From NCBI RefSeq assembly GCF_001638985.1, contig NW_017265148.1:124001-188000 (forward strand): a stretch of DNA of 64,000 nt, in the 5' to 3' direction. How positions within the stretch are numbered: position 1 is the stretch's first letter; every line of letters starts with the position of its first letter. Below are positions 25,363 to 37,453 of the stretch, piece by piece. This stretch comes from Phycomyces blakesleeanus NRRL 1555(-). Taxonomy: Eukaryota; Mucoromycota; Mucoromycetes; Mucorales; Phycomycetaceae. Under the pieces are notes generated by a model. It was not told where the DNA came from. It searched no databases and saw nothing but the letters and a program-made list of their open reading frames with translations. The translations under genes were made by a program, and so were the position numbers.

Positions 25363-27397
25363 AGTAATTTTTTCGGTACTCTATCTATTATTTTATATGT
25401 TCCTGTGTGTGTGTGTGTGTGTGTGCATGTATATGTGCTTGTCTGTATGCCCGCGCGCGTGCATGCGTACTTGTATGCATATCTGTGTGTATGTCTGTGT
25501 GTTTCTGATGTGTCTGTGTTTGTGTCTGTGTATTAAATTATGATAGAAACGCGTTACTCCCGAACAAGTCACTATAAACATCGGTCACACTGCCAAGGTT
25601 CCTGAACCTCCAGCAGGTCACAAATGGGCTTTAGTTGCCCACGATCAAACAGCCACTTGGCTCGCAACATGGAAAGAGAATGTCAATGGCTCTTTCAAGT
25701 ATGTCTTTTTGGCAGCTTCCTCGGCATGGAAAGGACAGAGTGATATGCAAAAGTTTGAAAAGGCTAGAGAATTAAAGGTAAACCAAAAAAAATACACGTA
25801 TAATATATATATACAAGCAAACATTTACACAATATACTAAATACAAAAGCAATTCTTTCATATATATTTATACACATTCTTGTAGAAATATGTCAAGAAG
25901 ATTAGAGAAAATTACACTGCTGAGTTAAGAGATAAGCTTAGTGAAACCAGACAACGTGCCACTGCCATGTATCTCATCGACAGATTTGCTCTGAGAGCCG
26001 GTAACGAAAAGGGTGATGACGAGGCTGACACTGTTGGCTGCTGCTCTTTACGTTATGAGCATGTTGATCTTATTCCACCAAACACCCTCAAGTTCGATTT
26101 CCTTGGTAAGGATTCGATCCGTTACGAGAACTCTGTCGATGTGGATATTCAGGTGTTCAAGAACATTAAGATTTTCAAGAAACAAGTCGGTCCTGGCCAC
26201 ATGATTTTCGACCGCTTGACGGTAAATTATTGAGATATATATACACATACAAAAAGAGATAAAGTGGAAGAGATAGAGAGAGTATATCAGACACTTATTA
26301 TTATTTTGTTATTGGAATTTAGACTGTCGGTTTGAATAAGTATCTCAACAGCTGCATGAAAGGCTTGTCTGCAAAGGTCTTCCGTACATACAATGCATCA
26401 CACACTTTTCAGCAACAGTTGGATAAGTTGACTGTGCCAACCGACCCTATTTCCGACAAGATGCTTTCTTACAACCGTGCCAACAGAGAAGTTGCTGTTC
26501 TGTGTAACCATCAACGTACAGTTTCCAAATCTCACGCACAACAGATCGAAAAAATCAAGGACAAGGCAAGTAATTTTAGGATTTTTTTTTCATGAACCCA
26601 ATTAAGTTGATCGTCAAACTAACAAATGTCATTTTTTTCTTGGTGTATTGTATGTAGATCCGGGCACTTAAATATCAAAATATGAAGCTCAAAAGACAGA
26701 TTCTTACTTTGGAGCCTGCTTTGAAAAAGAAGAAGCCAGAACTCTCTGCAGAGGATCCTGATCTGACCGAAGAATGGATGATTGAATACGAGGCTAACCT
26801 TGTGGAAAAGGAGCGGGAAAAGATCAAGCAGAAGTTTGAGAAACAAAACGAAAAATTAAAGGCAGATGGTGAAAAGCCTCTGCCGGAATCCGAGTTAAAA
26901 GAAAGACTCAAGGCAGCAAATGAAATGGAAGCACGTCTCAAGAAAGAACGCAAGACCGGAAAGGTGGCTTGCAAGCCAACCATGAATGTAGAAAAGCTAA
27001 AGGCTGCTATTGAGAAAACGGACGCCAAGATTAAGATGACCATTGTTCAAGAAACAGACAAGGTAAATAAGTATAAAAATATTTATATGTGTATTTTCTC
27101 TTTATTTCTTTAATGTTAATGATATATATATATAAAAAAGGAGGAAAACAAGGAAATTGCATTGAGCACGTCCAAGATGAACTACATTGACCCTAGAATC
27201 AGCGTTGCATGGTGCAAAAAATATAACGTACCACTGGAAAAAGTGTTCAGCAAGACACTTATTGAGAAGTTTAGATGGGCTCAGAATATTGATGATTCAT
27301 GGGTAAGTTATTTCTTTATTATTTCTATACTGTAACCTTAATTTTAATTTCTCACTTTACGTATCTTGTCGGTTTTTTTTTATATTAGAAATTCTAA
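23550..27397 (+). CDS. TOP1: DNA topoisomerase I, type IB (12 exons, 788 aa)
   Basis: Exons: 23550-23610, 23851-24014, 24216-24260, 24332-24790, 24943-25047, 25121-25267, 25547-25777, 25886-26221, 26323-26565, 26658-27062, 27141-27302, 27389-27397 (2367 nt, in frame). A charged, Lys-rich N-terminal domain (about residues 1-190) precedes the core, with [38 protein letters not shown], the active-site [19 protein letters not shown] block, [12 protein letters not shown] and [12 protein letters not shown] coiled linker leads to the C-terminal domain with catalytic Tyr747 in SKMNYIDPR and WCKKYNVP. Family role: relaxes supercoils by a 3'-phosphotyrosyl intermediate in the nucleus. The length is close to the human and yeast enzymes. 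The ninth intron has a GC donor (AAG|GCAAGT). The last exon adds only KF and the stop. Confidence 0.97.
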
Positions 27398-27981
27398 ATC
27401 CTTTAATTCAGCAAGAAGAGAGAACGAACCAAAAGAAATGAAAAAGAAAAAGTGAGAGAAAAAAAAAGAGGGGCAATGAAAGACAAAAGACCCAAGAAAT
27501 TTTTGCTGTAAAAGAAAACAAAAGAACCAAAAAAAAAAGAAAAAACCTTTTGGATTTAACAAGCATTTATCATACGATTATAAAGGTTGGATTATTAACA
27601 AGAAAAAGAAAAACAGGCATATAATTCACATTTAATCCTCTGGAAAAAATTACATGAGAATTGTTATAAAGAAATTATTACAAATCAACAGATTTACAAT
27701 GAATGAATGTGTGCAAGGGAATTATAGGAGGAGTGAGTGAGAAAATGTGCTTGTGAACGAATAAATGAATGTAGGATTTGGTGTATATTATACATGGTGT
27801 ATTTTTATATATTTTTTTAAAAATATATATATACAGACGAAAAGAAGAAGATTTTTGCATGGTGTCGAATTTGTAAACTTTATCCAAAGCACATGTGGGC
27901 TATGGAATAAAACGATCAAATAAGATTTTTAAATATGAAGTAAAGAAGAGGGAAGGAAAGAACTAAAAGAAAGAAGAGGGT
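27398..27981. other. Convergent intergenic between TOP1 and regulator 2
   Basis: A-rich putative 3' UTR of TOP1 followed by AT-rich DNA. No gene seen. Confidence 0.6.
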
Positions 27982-28324
27982 TTACATTGGGCATAGAGGC
28001 CAGGGATGTTGATGTGTACTATTATTATTATTACTCTTGTCCTCGTTTTGATTTGGCAATTGAGTGGAAGATGTTTTTATAGGTGTAGATGTCGATGTAG
28101 AGAAGCCTTGTTGCATTTCTCCTGGTAAAAAGTAGGCGGCCCAGTCGTCGAACTCAATACTACTTGGCACAGACCAGAACGGATTATCTGGTCGGTTACG
28201 GAAGAATGTGTTTTCTAAATTATTGGCGGATGAAACGATTGGAGCTTGGAATAAATGAGGTTGCTGCATAGAATACATAGAGCCAAAGTCTGCTGCATTG
28301 TTAGAATTTGGCAATCGTTGTTGC

Positions 28325-28369
<45 letters not shown>

Positions 28370-31300
28370 GGTTGATTTTGGTTTTGGTTTTCATCCACGC
28401 TTAGTTGTTGTTGGACTTGTGGTGTTTGATTAGTCGTGGAGTACGTATTTGAATCTTGTTGCCATGGCGTCTGGAATCCATCCATTCCAGTGCTGTCTAA
28501 TCCAAACATAAATTTATCGGAAAAGCTGGGTGCCATAACCAAGCCGTTCCCTAGGTTGTTTTCAGATCGATGTTGCTGTTGTTGCTGTAACTGCTGTTGT
28601 TGCTGTTGCTGTAACTGCTGCTGATGTTGTTGCTGCAATTGTTGTTGTTGTTGCTGCAATTGTTGCTGATGCTGTTGTTGTAATTGTTGTTGGTGTTGGT
28701 GTTGCTGCTGCTGCAATTGCTGTTGCTGTAATTGTTGCTGTGGTTGGAGCTGGGACTGTTCTTGTCGGTTGACTGAAAGGCTTTCAAGTGGAGTGAACAA
28801 CTGTCCTGGCAATAACCCAAATTGTCGTAGTATGTGAGGATCAGTGTCTAAAACATTATTTGCAGAAGGACCTTCTGCTGCCATCGACACAGCTAAGTTC
28901 AATAAAAAAAATACAAATAGACATTACGTTGATTAATCAAAATTGACACAAATTGAATTGAATTAAATGTAAATCTACAAAAATATGTGCCTGTTGTTTT
29001 ACCTTGAGTATTATTTTTTTGCAGTGTAGGATAAAGTCCATTTATCCAATCGCCATAAACAGCTGATGAACCTGACCCTGCACTACTGGGTCTTTCTACA
29101 GATGTTTCCATTGGGGATACTGAAACACTGATCTGACCATGAGGCGAATCTCCTAAAACCAGTTTGGTTAAAATATTTCCGTAACCCGTCTCCTCATTAA
29201 AAGAAGAAGAATAGGTCCTAATTTTTATCCTATATTTCTCTCTATCCAGGTGCATGTTTTTTTTTTGTACGCACGCACGCACGCACGAGCACATACATTA
29301 AATTATATAGGAATTTCATGTAATTTCATAAATCGGTTATATTTCACATATTCATATATTTTACCTGTGCTATAGTCATTTTGACTCTCTGAGCTACCAC
29401 GTAGCATATGTTTTCGTTTTTGATTTCTTTTCCTATATGTGATACGTGTCTTTTTAGGCATATTTCCATCTTGTGCCGCTCTCTCTTCTTGGTCCGATAG
29501 ATCATGGTCGTTAAATGGAATTTTATGAAAATCCATCAGTTGTTTCAGGATATTGTAGAGACGTTCGGCCGAAGATGTCATCTTTGATAATCGCTTGATT
29601 ACCAGGACAGCTCTTACCAGATTTGCCCTTGCAACCTCTGATACAATACTGTCCGGATTGGCTGCATTGTATATGTGAATCACAGCAGCTGTAAAAACTG
29701 GATAGATAGCAAAGTTCCAAGACACCAAAAGGAAATCTCGATAGTGCATCTTTTTGGCAATGTCAGCACAGCGAGTCGCAGCACTTGTACAAATACTGAG
29801 TGAAGACAGTGAGGACCTAGTCTTTTGCTCTCCATCTTTTTCAATAAATGGCCGATGAAGTAATATAAGTAGAGTACAATATGAAAGGTATATTAAGCCT
29901 ATATACACAATGTTAGTCTACATTATAACTTTTATTTTTTAATTAATGGGATGATCTATTTGAACCGTTTAGTTACCTGACATGGATAGCAGAGGTGTCT
30001 GTCCTCTGCTGTCAAGACGGTGTACATTAACATTTGATATCTGAAGGGCAGGAGGAAGGGCAGATTTCCACTCGGACAGCACACCGTCAAGGTATGAGAT
30101 AATAGAATCACTTCCGTGTAATGCACTGTGTTTCTTGGCTTTAGGCGTGTACAGACCTTGAAGGACTTTTCCGAGTATCTCTGACAGTTTGACTAGCTGT
30201 ACAAAGGGTTGGTAGATCGGTATCTTTTCTCCTTTGATTTTGCGCGCTGCGCCTGTGTCCAGAGAAGGGAATCTTGGACCATCTTCATCACCTGTTTCAG
30301 ATTTGTCAGGTGTGTCCATGACTTCATCCCACGATGCGGCCTCACAAGGATACTCTTCGTCACAATCCTTTTTAAATTGGAAACAATTGCAAATTGTTAT
30401 TGTTTTTAAGAATAAAATAAAAGTCAAAATAGCAGCAGTAAATAATAATAATAATAGTAGTAGTAGCATTAGTAGTGGTAGTAGTAGGCATACTACGGTA
30501 TGCGCTTTTAGCTTTTAGCTTTTAGCTTTTCTTACCTCGTCAAATATAGTTTGAGGCCTTCCAGTACTAGCCGATGACCACTTGTCCATAATATAGACTG
30601 CCCACCATACTCGTTTTCTAGTTTCCTTTTCACTTTCAGGGATGTCCCATTTTTCACTTGACCGATGAAGACCAAGATCTTGAGCCTAAAGATACGTTTA
30701 ATTTTACGTCGGCCTTGAATTGACTGGATAAAAATGTGTTACCATACGAATAGCCTTTTGATGTAGAAGGTACACAATATATATATATATATATATGTTA
30801 GAGGAAATCACAGAATAAAAAGAACAAATTAGCATGTGATACAGTTGTATTGGTCTTTAAGCGTATCCTTTTGACTTTTTTCTTCTTCCTTTTTGTCTTA
30901 CCGCCGAATTTAATAGCCACCCACTCGTCATTTTTTCATCCACACTTGCACGATGATTATGACCAACAACTATTGCCTGAATTGTAGATATACATGGATT
31001 GTATCTTCCTTTGACGTACACAATCAGGTTCTCGAATAATTTCTCGGACCAGCCTTCTGGAATGGGTTTGTCGTCGCCGTATTCTGGAGGAGCTTTGTCA
31101 CCAAACAGTTTACACATCTCAATATATCGTACGGCCGAACCATAGATAGCATTTAGAAGCGGCGCTGAAGGGTAACCACCTACATTTCCTCTGTACTGCT
31201 TCAAGAAGAGCTTTTTGTTAATCACTGGAAGCCCAGGGTGTATATAAAGGAAATATCTACACCAAAACAAAGAAAATCGAATACGTATGTGTGTTTAAGA

Positions 31301-32985
31301 AAGGATTAAATATATTAAAACAAAATACAAAAAGTTTTTCATTGTTGAAAGAAAGAATGTATATATGGATATAAAATAAAAATAAAAATGATAAAGACTT
31401 ACATCTTCATGAGTCTATCACTCATTTGCTTATCTAACCCTGATACCCTGAAGATCCAATCGTTCATTCCTTTGATTGTTTCGCCCGGTCCCAGCATTCC
31501 AAGTTCTCTCAAGATATTTTCACTCAAATGACCATTGCTCTGATCTTCACATTCATAGAATACTAAACTTTGGCCGAATTTACGAATCTGCATCCCAAAT
31601 TGATTCGAAAATCGAGGGTCTTCAAAATTTATCTTATGGGCCAAGAACGGTAAAGGGCTCATGTCACCAACGAAACGTGTCCGTGCTTCATTGCTAATTG
31701 AGGACAGGCCAACAGCAAGTGGCTTCTCGTCATCTTTTGTATCCACGGCAGCCCGTTTCCCCCCATTGTTCTGACCAGTGGCGGGTGACTGTGTAACTGT
31801 GGCACTTTTGAAAGAATCTTGGGTTGCCACAATTTTGTCTAAATTTTCTGCCTGCTTCGCAACCTTCTTTTTCGGTTGCCCGTCTTCAGAACCCTCGTTG
31901 TCGGACAAACCGCCGAGAATTCGCTCCATTCTCTTTAAGCGATTCTCAAGAATATCAATGTACCTAATTGTCGATATTTTCGCATGTGTGTGTATGTGTG
32001 ATAAATAAAGAGAAGACAAAAGAAGACAAAAGAAGAGCAGATTAATTAATTAAATAAAATAAGATAAATAATAAAAAGGAAATTCAGAAAAATCAGAAAA
32101 AGGAAAAAAAGACTTTTCAAAAGTACAATTTTGGAAATCACATAGTCTTAAATTGACTCTATTAGGAAATACAATTTACCCTTTTGGTGGTCCTCGACGT
32201 TTTGCCCTTTTTGTGCGTATGAAATTAGATTTTTATATTTGTATATAACATTTTTTTTAAAAAAAAAAGAAACGTTGCATTTGTAAGTAATTGCTGTCTT
32301 TGTTACTATAATTCCAAATGCATCCAAAAAGGAAAGACCAAGATATATATGTATATTGATGTGTCGAAATCGTTACCTGTCGTTGTAAGTACATTCTACG
32401 CATGACTGAGTACAGTTTCTGCAGGGTCCACTATTATTATCAGTTGTACATTTGATTTTCTTTCGACGACAAGCATCACTGTAAAAGAAAATGAAAATGA
32501 AAGATAAGATATGGCAATTATCATTTGTTTATTAAATAATTAAAGACTAACCATGCTCTACTGATCCGTATACGTTTGGATTCAACAGACTCATTTGATC
32601 CTCTATAATTTTGTCCAGTTCCTGGTGCTATGGGTTGTATAGGTCGTGCATAACCCGAGGGGTGATAAGGTTGCTGAAAATATGGTTGTTGTTGAGGTTG
32701 GTGTTGAGGTTGGTGTTGAGGTTGAGGTTGAAGTTGAAGTTGCGGTTGAAGTTGTGGTTGAGACTTTGGTTGTAATAGACCATACTCTCGTGGAACTTCC
32801 ATCTTAAAGTACTTGTCTGTCCTTGCGTATTGCTCTTGTACAGTCGCTTGCGGTGTCAGCTGTGATGCCTGTTGGGCTGGTTGGGTTGGTTGTGATGGTT
32901 GGGTTTGTTGAGCTGGTTGGGCTGGTTGTGGTGTATGTTGAATTGTTTGTGGCAAGTGTCGTGTCCAGCGCGTTGGCGTCGACAT
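27982..32985 (-). CDS. Zn2Cys6 fungal transcription factor 2 (11 exons, 1208 aa)
   Basis: Minus-strand exons: 32985-32552, 32478-32377, 32206-32180, 31963-31403, 31256-30902, 30754-30743, 30685-30536, 30367-29977, 29898-29365, 29152-29003, 28892-27982 (3627 nt, in frame). The N-terminus is P/Q/T-rich. The zinc cluster spans exons 1 and 2 (Cys 145, 148, 155, 164, 167, 174) and is followed by AKRRGPPKG and YIDILENRLKRMERIL. The middle regulatory domain carries YFLYIHPGLPVINKKLF, AIRMAQDLGLHRSS and TRKRVWWAVYIMDKW. The C-terminus has poly-Q tracts at about 28570-28750 and 28317-28370. It shares domain order, several intron positions and the 12-nt AIRM microexon with regulator 1, hence a paralogue. 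Target genes unknown. Divergent from SHG1, with about 660 bp between starts. Confidence 0.92.
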
Positions 32986-33648
32986 GAGGAGAAGAGGCGA
33001 ACGGACAACTTGACAATGAATGCGAAAGAAAGATGAATTCGCAGCTCAGATCTATAAAACAGTAATCTACTTGCCAAAATGTTACAGACAAAAAATAAAA
33101 ATATAAAAATAAAAATCAGTCGAGCACAGGCAAAAACTGCCTTGTCTATTCCTTTCCCTCCGGCATCGGGGACATATTTTTCCAGCCAATGATTTTTCTT
33201 ATCCACGTGTCTTCATCGCCAAGCAAAGAATTTGAGAGCCTGATTATTGTGTTTGACAGTCGGCTTGGTTTTTCAAGTAAAAAAGAAAAAAGAAAAGAAA
33301 AGAAATGAGAAATAGACTGCACTCAGTTCTCCCAGCCACTTGAAGGAAAGCAAATTTTTCATACAAGTGCTGTACAAGTGCTATACAAGCGCTATACTCC
33401 TATAATTTTTATATCTTTCTTATTACTACTACCACTGTTAATTAATATGGCTGGTAAATAATAGCTTTGTACTAGGCAAAGATAAAGACTGCAACATGGG
33501 GCTGTACTTTAAAAAATGTGTGTGTGTGTGAATCGGAGGTAGAGAGAGAGAGAGGGAGAGAGAGAGAGAGAGGGAGGGAAGGAGGGAGGGAGGGAAAAGG
33601 GGACGGTTTAATTGATCCTTGTTCATTACACTTCCATCAATAGAAATA
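32986..33648. promoter_or_regulatory. Shared divergent promoter region, regulator 2 / SHG1
   Basis: This 663-bp stretch between the two starts holds no gene. It contains an AAAAG-rich run at about 33283-33305, three near-copies of 'tacaagtgct' at 33363-33392 and a GA-rich run at 33540-33597 close to the SHG1 start. Promoter assignment is by position only. Confidence 0.5.
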
Positions 33649-34231
33649 ATGACGCCTGAAGATGTTGTGTTGCAGTTGAAACGCAAGGGCACCTTTGACA
33701 GTCTACGTAAACGCCTCTTGTCAGAGTTTCAATCTGCGGTAAGCGCAACGGTCGTCTGTCAATTAATGTACAATTTCATCCTCTCTCTTTCTCTGTGATT
33801 CTTTGCCAATCAATAGTTTAATTTATATTTATATATTTTTTTATTTTTATTTTTATTTATTTTACCTGTAAACTTTAGCCTACCGGCCAGAGTTTTCTTG
33901 AAAATACAAATGGATTCATGGAAGATATCGTGAAAAAAGATGATTCCTTACTAGACAAAGACCGCACCTCGTTTTACGAGCATGTAACAACTGAACTAGA
34001 GAGGTACGATGGTGACCGATGCCTAAATGTGCAAACTCATTAAATCACATTGCAAGAGCCAAATTTTACGATAGTATCCGGGAAGAGATCCTTGAGACAT
34101 TACTCAAAGATGAGTACTACCAAAAACAAGTAGACGACGCCATTGAAAATGTTATGAGTGAGATGAAACCTACTAGTAGCACTGTGACCGAGACGCAAAT
34201 ACGTTCTGGAAAGGAGGACACGAAATCTTGA
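33649..34231 (+). CDS. SHG1: COMPASS subunit Shg1 / BOD1-like (3 exons, 129 aa)
   Basis: Exons: 33649-33738, 33879-34003, 34057-34231 (390 nt, in frame). The protein opens with EDVVLQLKRKGTFDSLRKRL, the hallmark start of the BOD1/SHG1 domain, and continues with a helical region ending ELERAKFYDSIREEILETLL. Shg1 is an accessory subunit of the Set1/COMPASS histone H3K4 methyltransferase in yeasts. The second intron is 53 nt. The C-terminal 25 residues are Ser/Thr-rich. Identification rests on the domain motif; the gene symbol follows the fungal orthologue. Confidence 0.8.
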
Positions 34232-34825
34232 ATTATTTATTCTTCCATACATTCCATCGAACCATAAGCATTCATACGCCTAATCTTCCCTTTCGATAAA
34301 CAGAATGAAGAGGGAAGAAAGGTGAATGAATTGATCAAAAAAGAGAAGAAGAGGTTTTCCAAACAAAACAAAGCTAAAACTAAAGAAAAAAAACAGAAAA
34401 CACATACATATTACATATACATGCATACATACGTACATGCATACATAAATTTATTTATACATACACACACACATAGACAAAAAGAAATAATAGTCTCTTT
34501 CACCCACAGCTTCTAGCTCTCAGTGTGAGACTATAGCAAAATGCAAAACAAGACACACAAAGCTTTGTTTAAAGCCCCATCTAGTATTTCATATACATGT
34601 ATTTTTCCATCCTTGTCGTCGTATTTTTTGGTGCTTGTATCCATTGAAATATAGTTGGGTTAGTCCCTATGGATATAATTTACATATATAAATATGCGTA
34701 TCTTTATATTTATGTGTATATGTTCATCAAAATCCTAAGCTCCAATTACAGGTTTGTCATGGTAACCCAAAAACAAAAAACAAAACAGAAACTCCAAAAA
34801 TGATGATAATAAGAATATGAGCTTG
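34232..34825. other. Convergent intergenic DNA
   Basis: A-rich and CATA-rich sequence (about 34405-34475), likely 3' UTRs. No gene seen. Confidence 0.55.
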
Positions 34826-35065
34826 TTACACCCTGCTAGCCTTTGAATTTATCTATAATAGGATGAACACAATATGTAGTTAAATCCAAGGCTTAATATA
34901 TACCGTAATACCATATGTTCCTTCTTTGAACTTTGGCTTGGATCTTGGTTTCTCATTGGCAGGAAAAAGGTTTCCTGGAATAAAAGCAATGTACAAAAGC
35001 CCAATGCTTGCATTAGTTCCAAGAATGGCAATTAAACGCTCTTTTTTCGTTCTTGTGCGTAACAT
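34826..35065 (-). CDS. Small single-pass membrane protein (62 aa), unknown
   Basis: The minus-strand ATG at 35065 opens a frame with a basic start (MLRTRTKKERL), one hydrophobic segment (IAILGTNASIGLLYIAFIP) and a K/P-rich polar tail. The preferred model splices exon 35065-34904 to 34852-34826 (51-nt intron, GTATATA...TTATAG), ending INSKASRV; the unspliced alternative ends at 34880. Codon use is less AT-biased than the flanks, which supports a real gene. The layout suggests a small mitochondrial or ER membrane component, but no family was recognised. Confidence 0.6.
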
Positions 35066-36859
35066 TGTTCAATTGCCTTTATTTGCTATACAACATTATT
35101 TCATTTATTCTGGTTGAGTGTAACTGAGGTGCAATATCAACATTTTATAGTATATTCCATTCATTATTTTTATTACTATTACTATTATTATTGTAATTTT
35201 AAACTTCTAGTAGAATCTTATTAAATATTTTTTGTATACAACACATACACACATATATATCCAACAATTGGTACTTACCATGCTGGCTGCATCAATCACG
35301 GATAAAGCCTAATTATTTAAGCGTTTATTCTTCCTGTTAAGAATAACTACCCTTGCCGTTGAAATAAGGCAACATAGCCCTTACTTTACAGACCGGATCC
35401 GACACGAAAATAATTGGATGATCTTTTCTGACCTTCATAGTCGCAACACTCTTTTGTTCCTTTAAGAAAAAAAACATGCGTGTTTCAGTCACTTATTATA
35501 CAAATCCTGTGTAAGTGATATTTGATTATCTGCTTTGATCTATCAAATCTTTGTGTAAGTTGTTCTTACTTGCTAAGAAGTATATAACAGCGCATACTAG
35601 TATATTATGGCAGTCACGAGTAGTTCATATATGCGTACATGTAGAGAAAGCTGTTTTTTTTTGCCATGATGATAGACAAATATATTCTATAAAGGATTCA
35701 CTAGAAACAGGGTATTACTTTCTATATATTTATAGCGCTCTATACGCTCCTAAATACTTATATAAGAAGTCTTTTATATACTCTCATTATAAAGTAGATT
35801 TTTCTTGATTTATTTTTATCGAGTGTGAATATTCAACAGAAGACATTTAGCAAAATCTAATCCAGAATTTAGATACAAACTTCTACCAATGGACATGGAT
35901 TGTTTCAATTTTTAGCACATCAAAAGAATTAGTTTCTTTAACTTTCTCAACAATATCTATCCGGCTTTATTTATAAGCAGGTCATTAAGAGCAATACAAA
36001 AAAAACATGAAACTAATTATTAAAAAATAAATAAATAATACAATTACTAAACATTTAAGATTTTGTATAGAAAAAATTATGTAGCTGTAACTGTGATTGA
36101 AGTTGTAGCTCTTTGATGGGTATTTATTGTCATTCTCTAACAATTGGTAGATATCTGATTTTTACTATTATTGACAGTAATATTTAACATATCTATCAAT
36201 GTTATTATATGTTTCTTTGCTATTATTGCTTATACGCTTCTGTTTAGTTTTTTTTCTATAGATTTTTGTTTGGGGCTATATTACCGCTTTTTATACAATA
36301 TTTCAAAGTAATATAGATATATAAGAGTTACCCAAAACCTTTGTGCAAACCAATAATGAAGAGAAACGTAATATGTACATATGTATTGATTGGATATACA
36401 CAGCTTTAGATATTATGGTTCCATAGACAATATACATTTATAAGCTTGTTTTGAAGCATATTATAGCCATCATTTAAACAAATAATATAATTCTACTTGG
36501 AATAAAGTAAGAAGTCATATTTCTTTTGTTAATGTAGTATTATAGAATTATATATCTAATCACTTTAATTATATTACATTACATTGCAGAGAATAAGATT
36601 TCTATGTAGATAGGCTACATATTCTGTAGATTAAAAGTCTTGACAAACCTTTCTATTCCACTCTAGACAGAATACATTAGGAACATATTACTTAAGTATA
36701 ATAAACTATTTTTGATACCTCTTTTCTAGTTACTGAACTTAAGGTCTAACATAGAAAAATGAGCCGTTTTGAGAGGTAGAAAGTAAGGGAAATATATCCC
36801 ATTAAAAGAATATTGTTTTACTTGAAAGAAAACACGGTGTTTTTTGCAAGAATATTTAT
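35066..36859. other. AT-rich intergenic DNA at the edge of the repeat island
   Basis: Apart from a possible coding relic at 35339-35464 no feature is supported. The frame at 35551-35808 has no recognisable motifs. Confidence 0.55.
35339..35464 (-). pseudogene. Possible coding relic, unknown
   Basis: One minus-strand frame reads KEQKSVATMKVRKDHPIIFV and continues SDPVCKVRAMLPYF before a TAA. Its composition is less AT-rich than both sides. No start, splice context or family was identified, so this is only a candidate exon or gene fragment. Confidence 0.25.
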
Positions 36860-37202
36860 TTACAATAAATATGAGAACAGAAAAATGTTATCGATACAAA
36901 GATAATAGATACAGAGATATAAGAAGAAATACAAAAAAGCACCCTTGTATACAGAAAGTCTTGACATTGTTTCATTGGATTCACTTCTTGAGATGATCGT
37001 CATGTTTGGTGGCAAAAGTACTTCATTATCAATAAGACCTGTTATTGGTCTGCTGCAATTATGAGCAGGAATAATAGAGTTGGCAGCTAAATAAAGCAAG
37101 TAAAATATATTAATTTATTGTTGAAAGGAAAAATATTATTGATAACTTACCATTGGAGCTAGCGATATTGTTGCAAGAAAAAAGATTTGCGTTGCTGAAC
37201 AT
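36860..37202 (-). CDS. Small two-exon gene, family member A (about 92 aa)
   Basis: Exon 1 37202-37151 (MFSNANLFSCNNIASSN), intron 37150-37087 (GTAAGT...TTTAG, 64 nt), exon 2 37086-36860. A TATATAAA box lies at 37247-37254, about 45-50 nt upstream of the ATG. Exon 2 carries NCSRPITGLIDNEVLLPPN and then a very hydrophobic end (FLYFFLYLCIYYLC) that may be real or may be UTR read as protein. Member C (40510-40779) shares the architecture: start MFS, TATA spacing, single intron after about 17 codons and an LPP motif. No known family recognised. Confidence 0.5.
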
Positions 37203-37246
37203 TATAAATGAGATGAAAAAGCATCTAAATTTTTGAATATTTGCCC

Positions 37247-37254
37247 TTTATATA
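37247..37254 (-). promoter_or_regulatory. TATA box of small gene A
   Basis: TATATAAA on the minus strand about 45-50 nt before the ATG at 37202; same arrangement as in member C. Confidence 0.5.
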
Positions 37255-37453
37255 CTTTTTCTTCTTCTTTTTCTCATATTGAATGAGCGAATTATTATGC
37301 TAATCAAAAATAAAATGCGTGTTTGTTTCAGAGCTATATGTCATTACAGAAAATAATATATTCATTAATTTATATTTCATACACATATTTTTTATAAAGT
37401 AGGTATGTATTTTCTTTTCATTATCCACTCATAATGTGAATATAGACTTATTA

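Noticed and set aside
25325..25530. AGTT and GT repeat tract as a possible special element
   Set aside because: Ordinary microsatellites inside TOP1 intron 6.
28436..28624. Cys-rich frame (CCCCCNCCCC) on the plus strand
   Set aside because: It is the antisense of the poly-Q coding tract of regulator 2.
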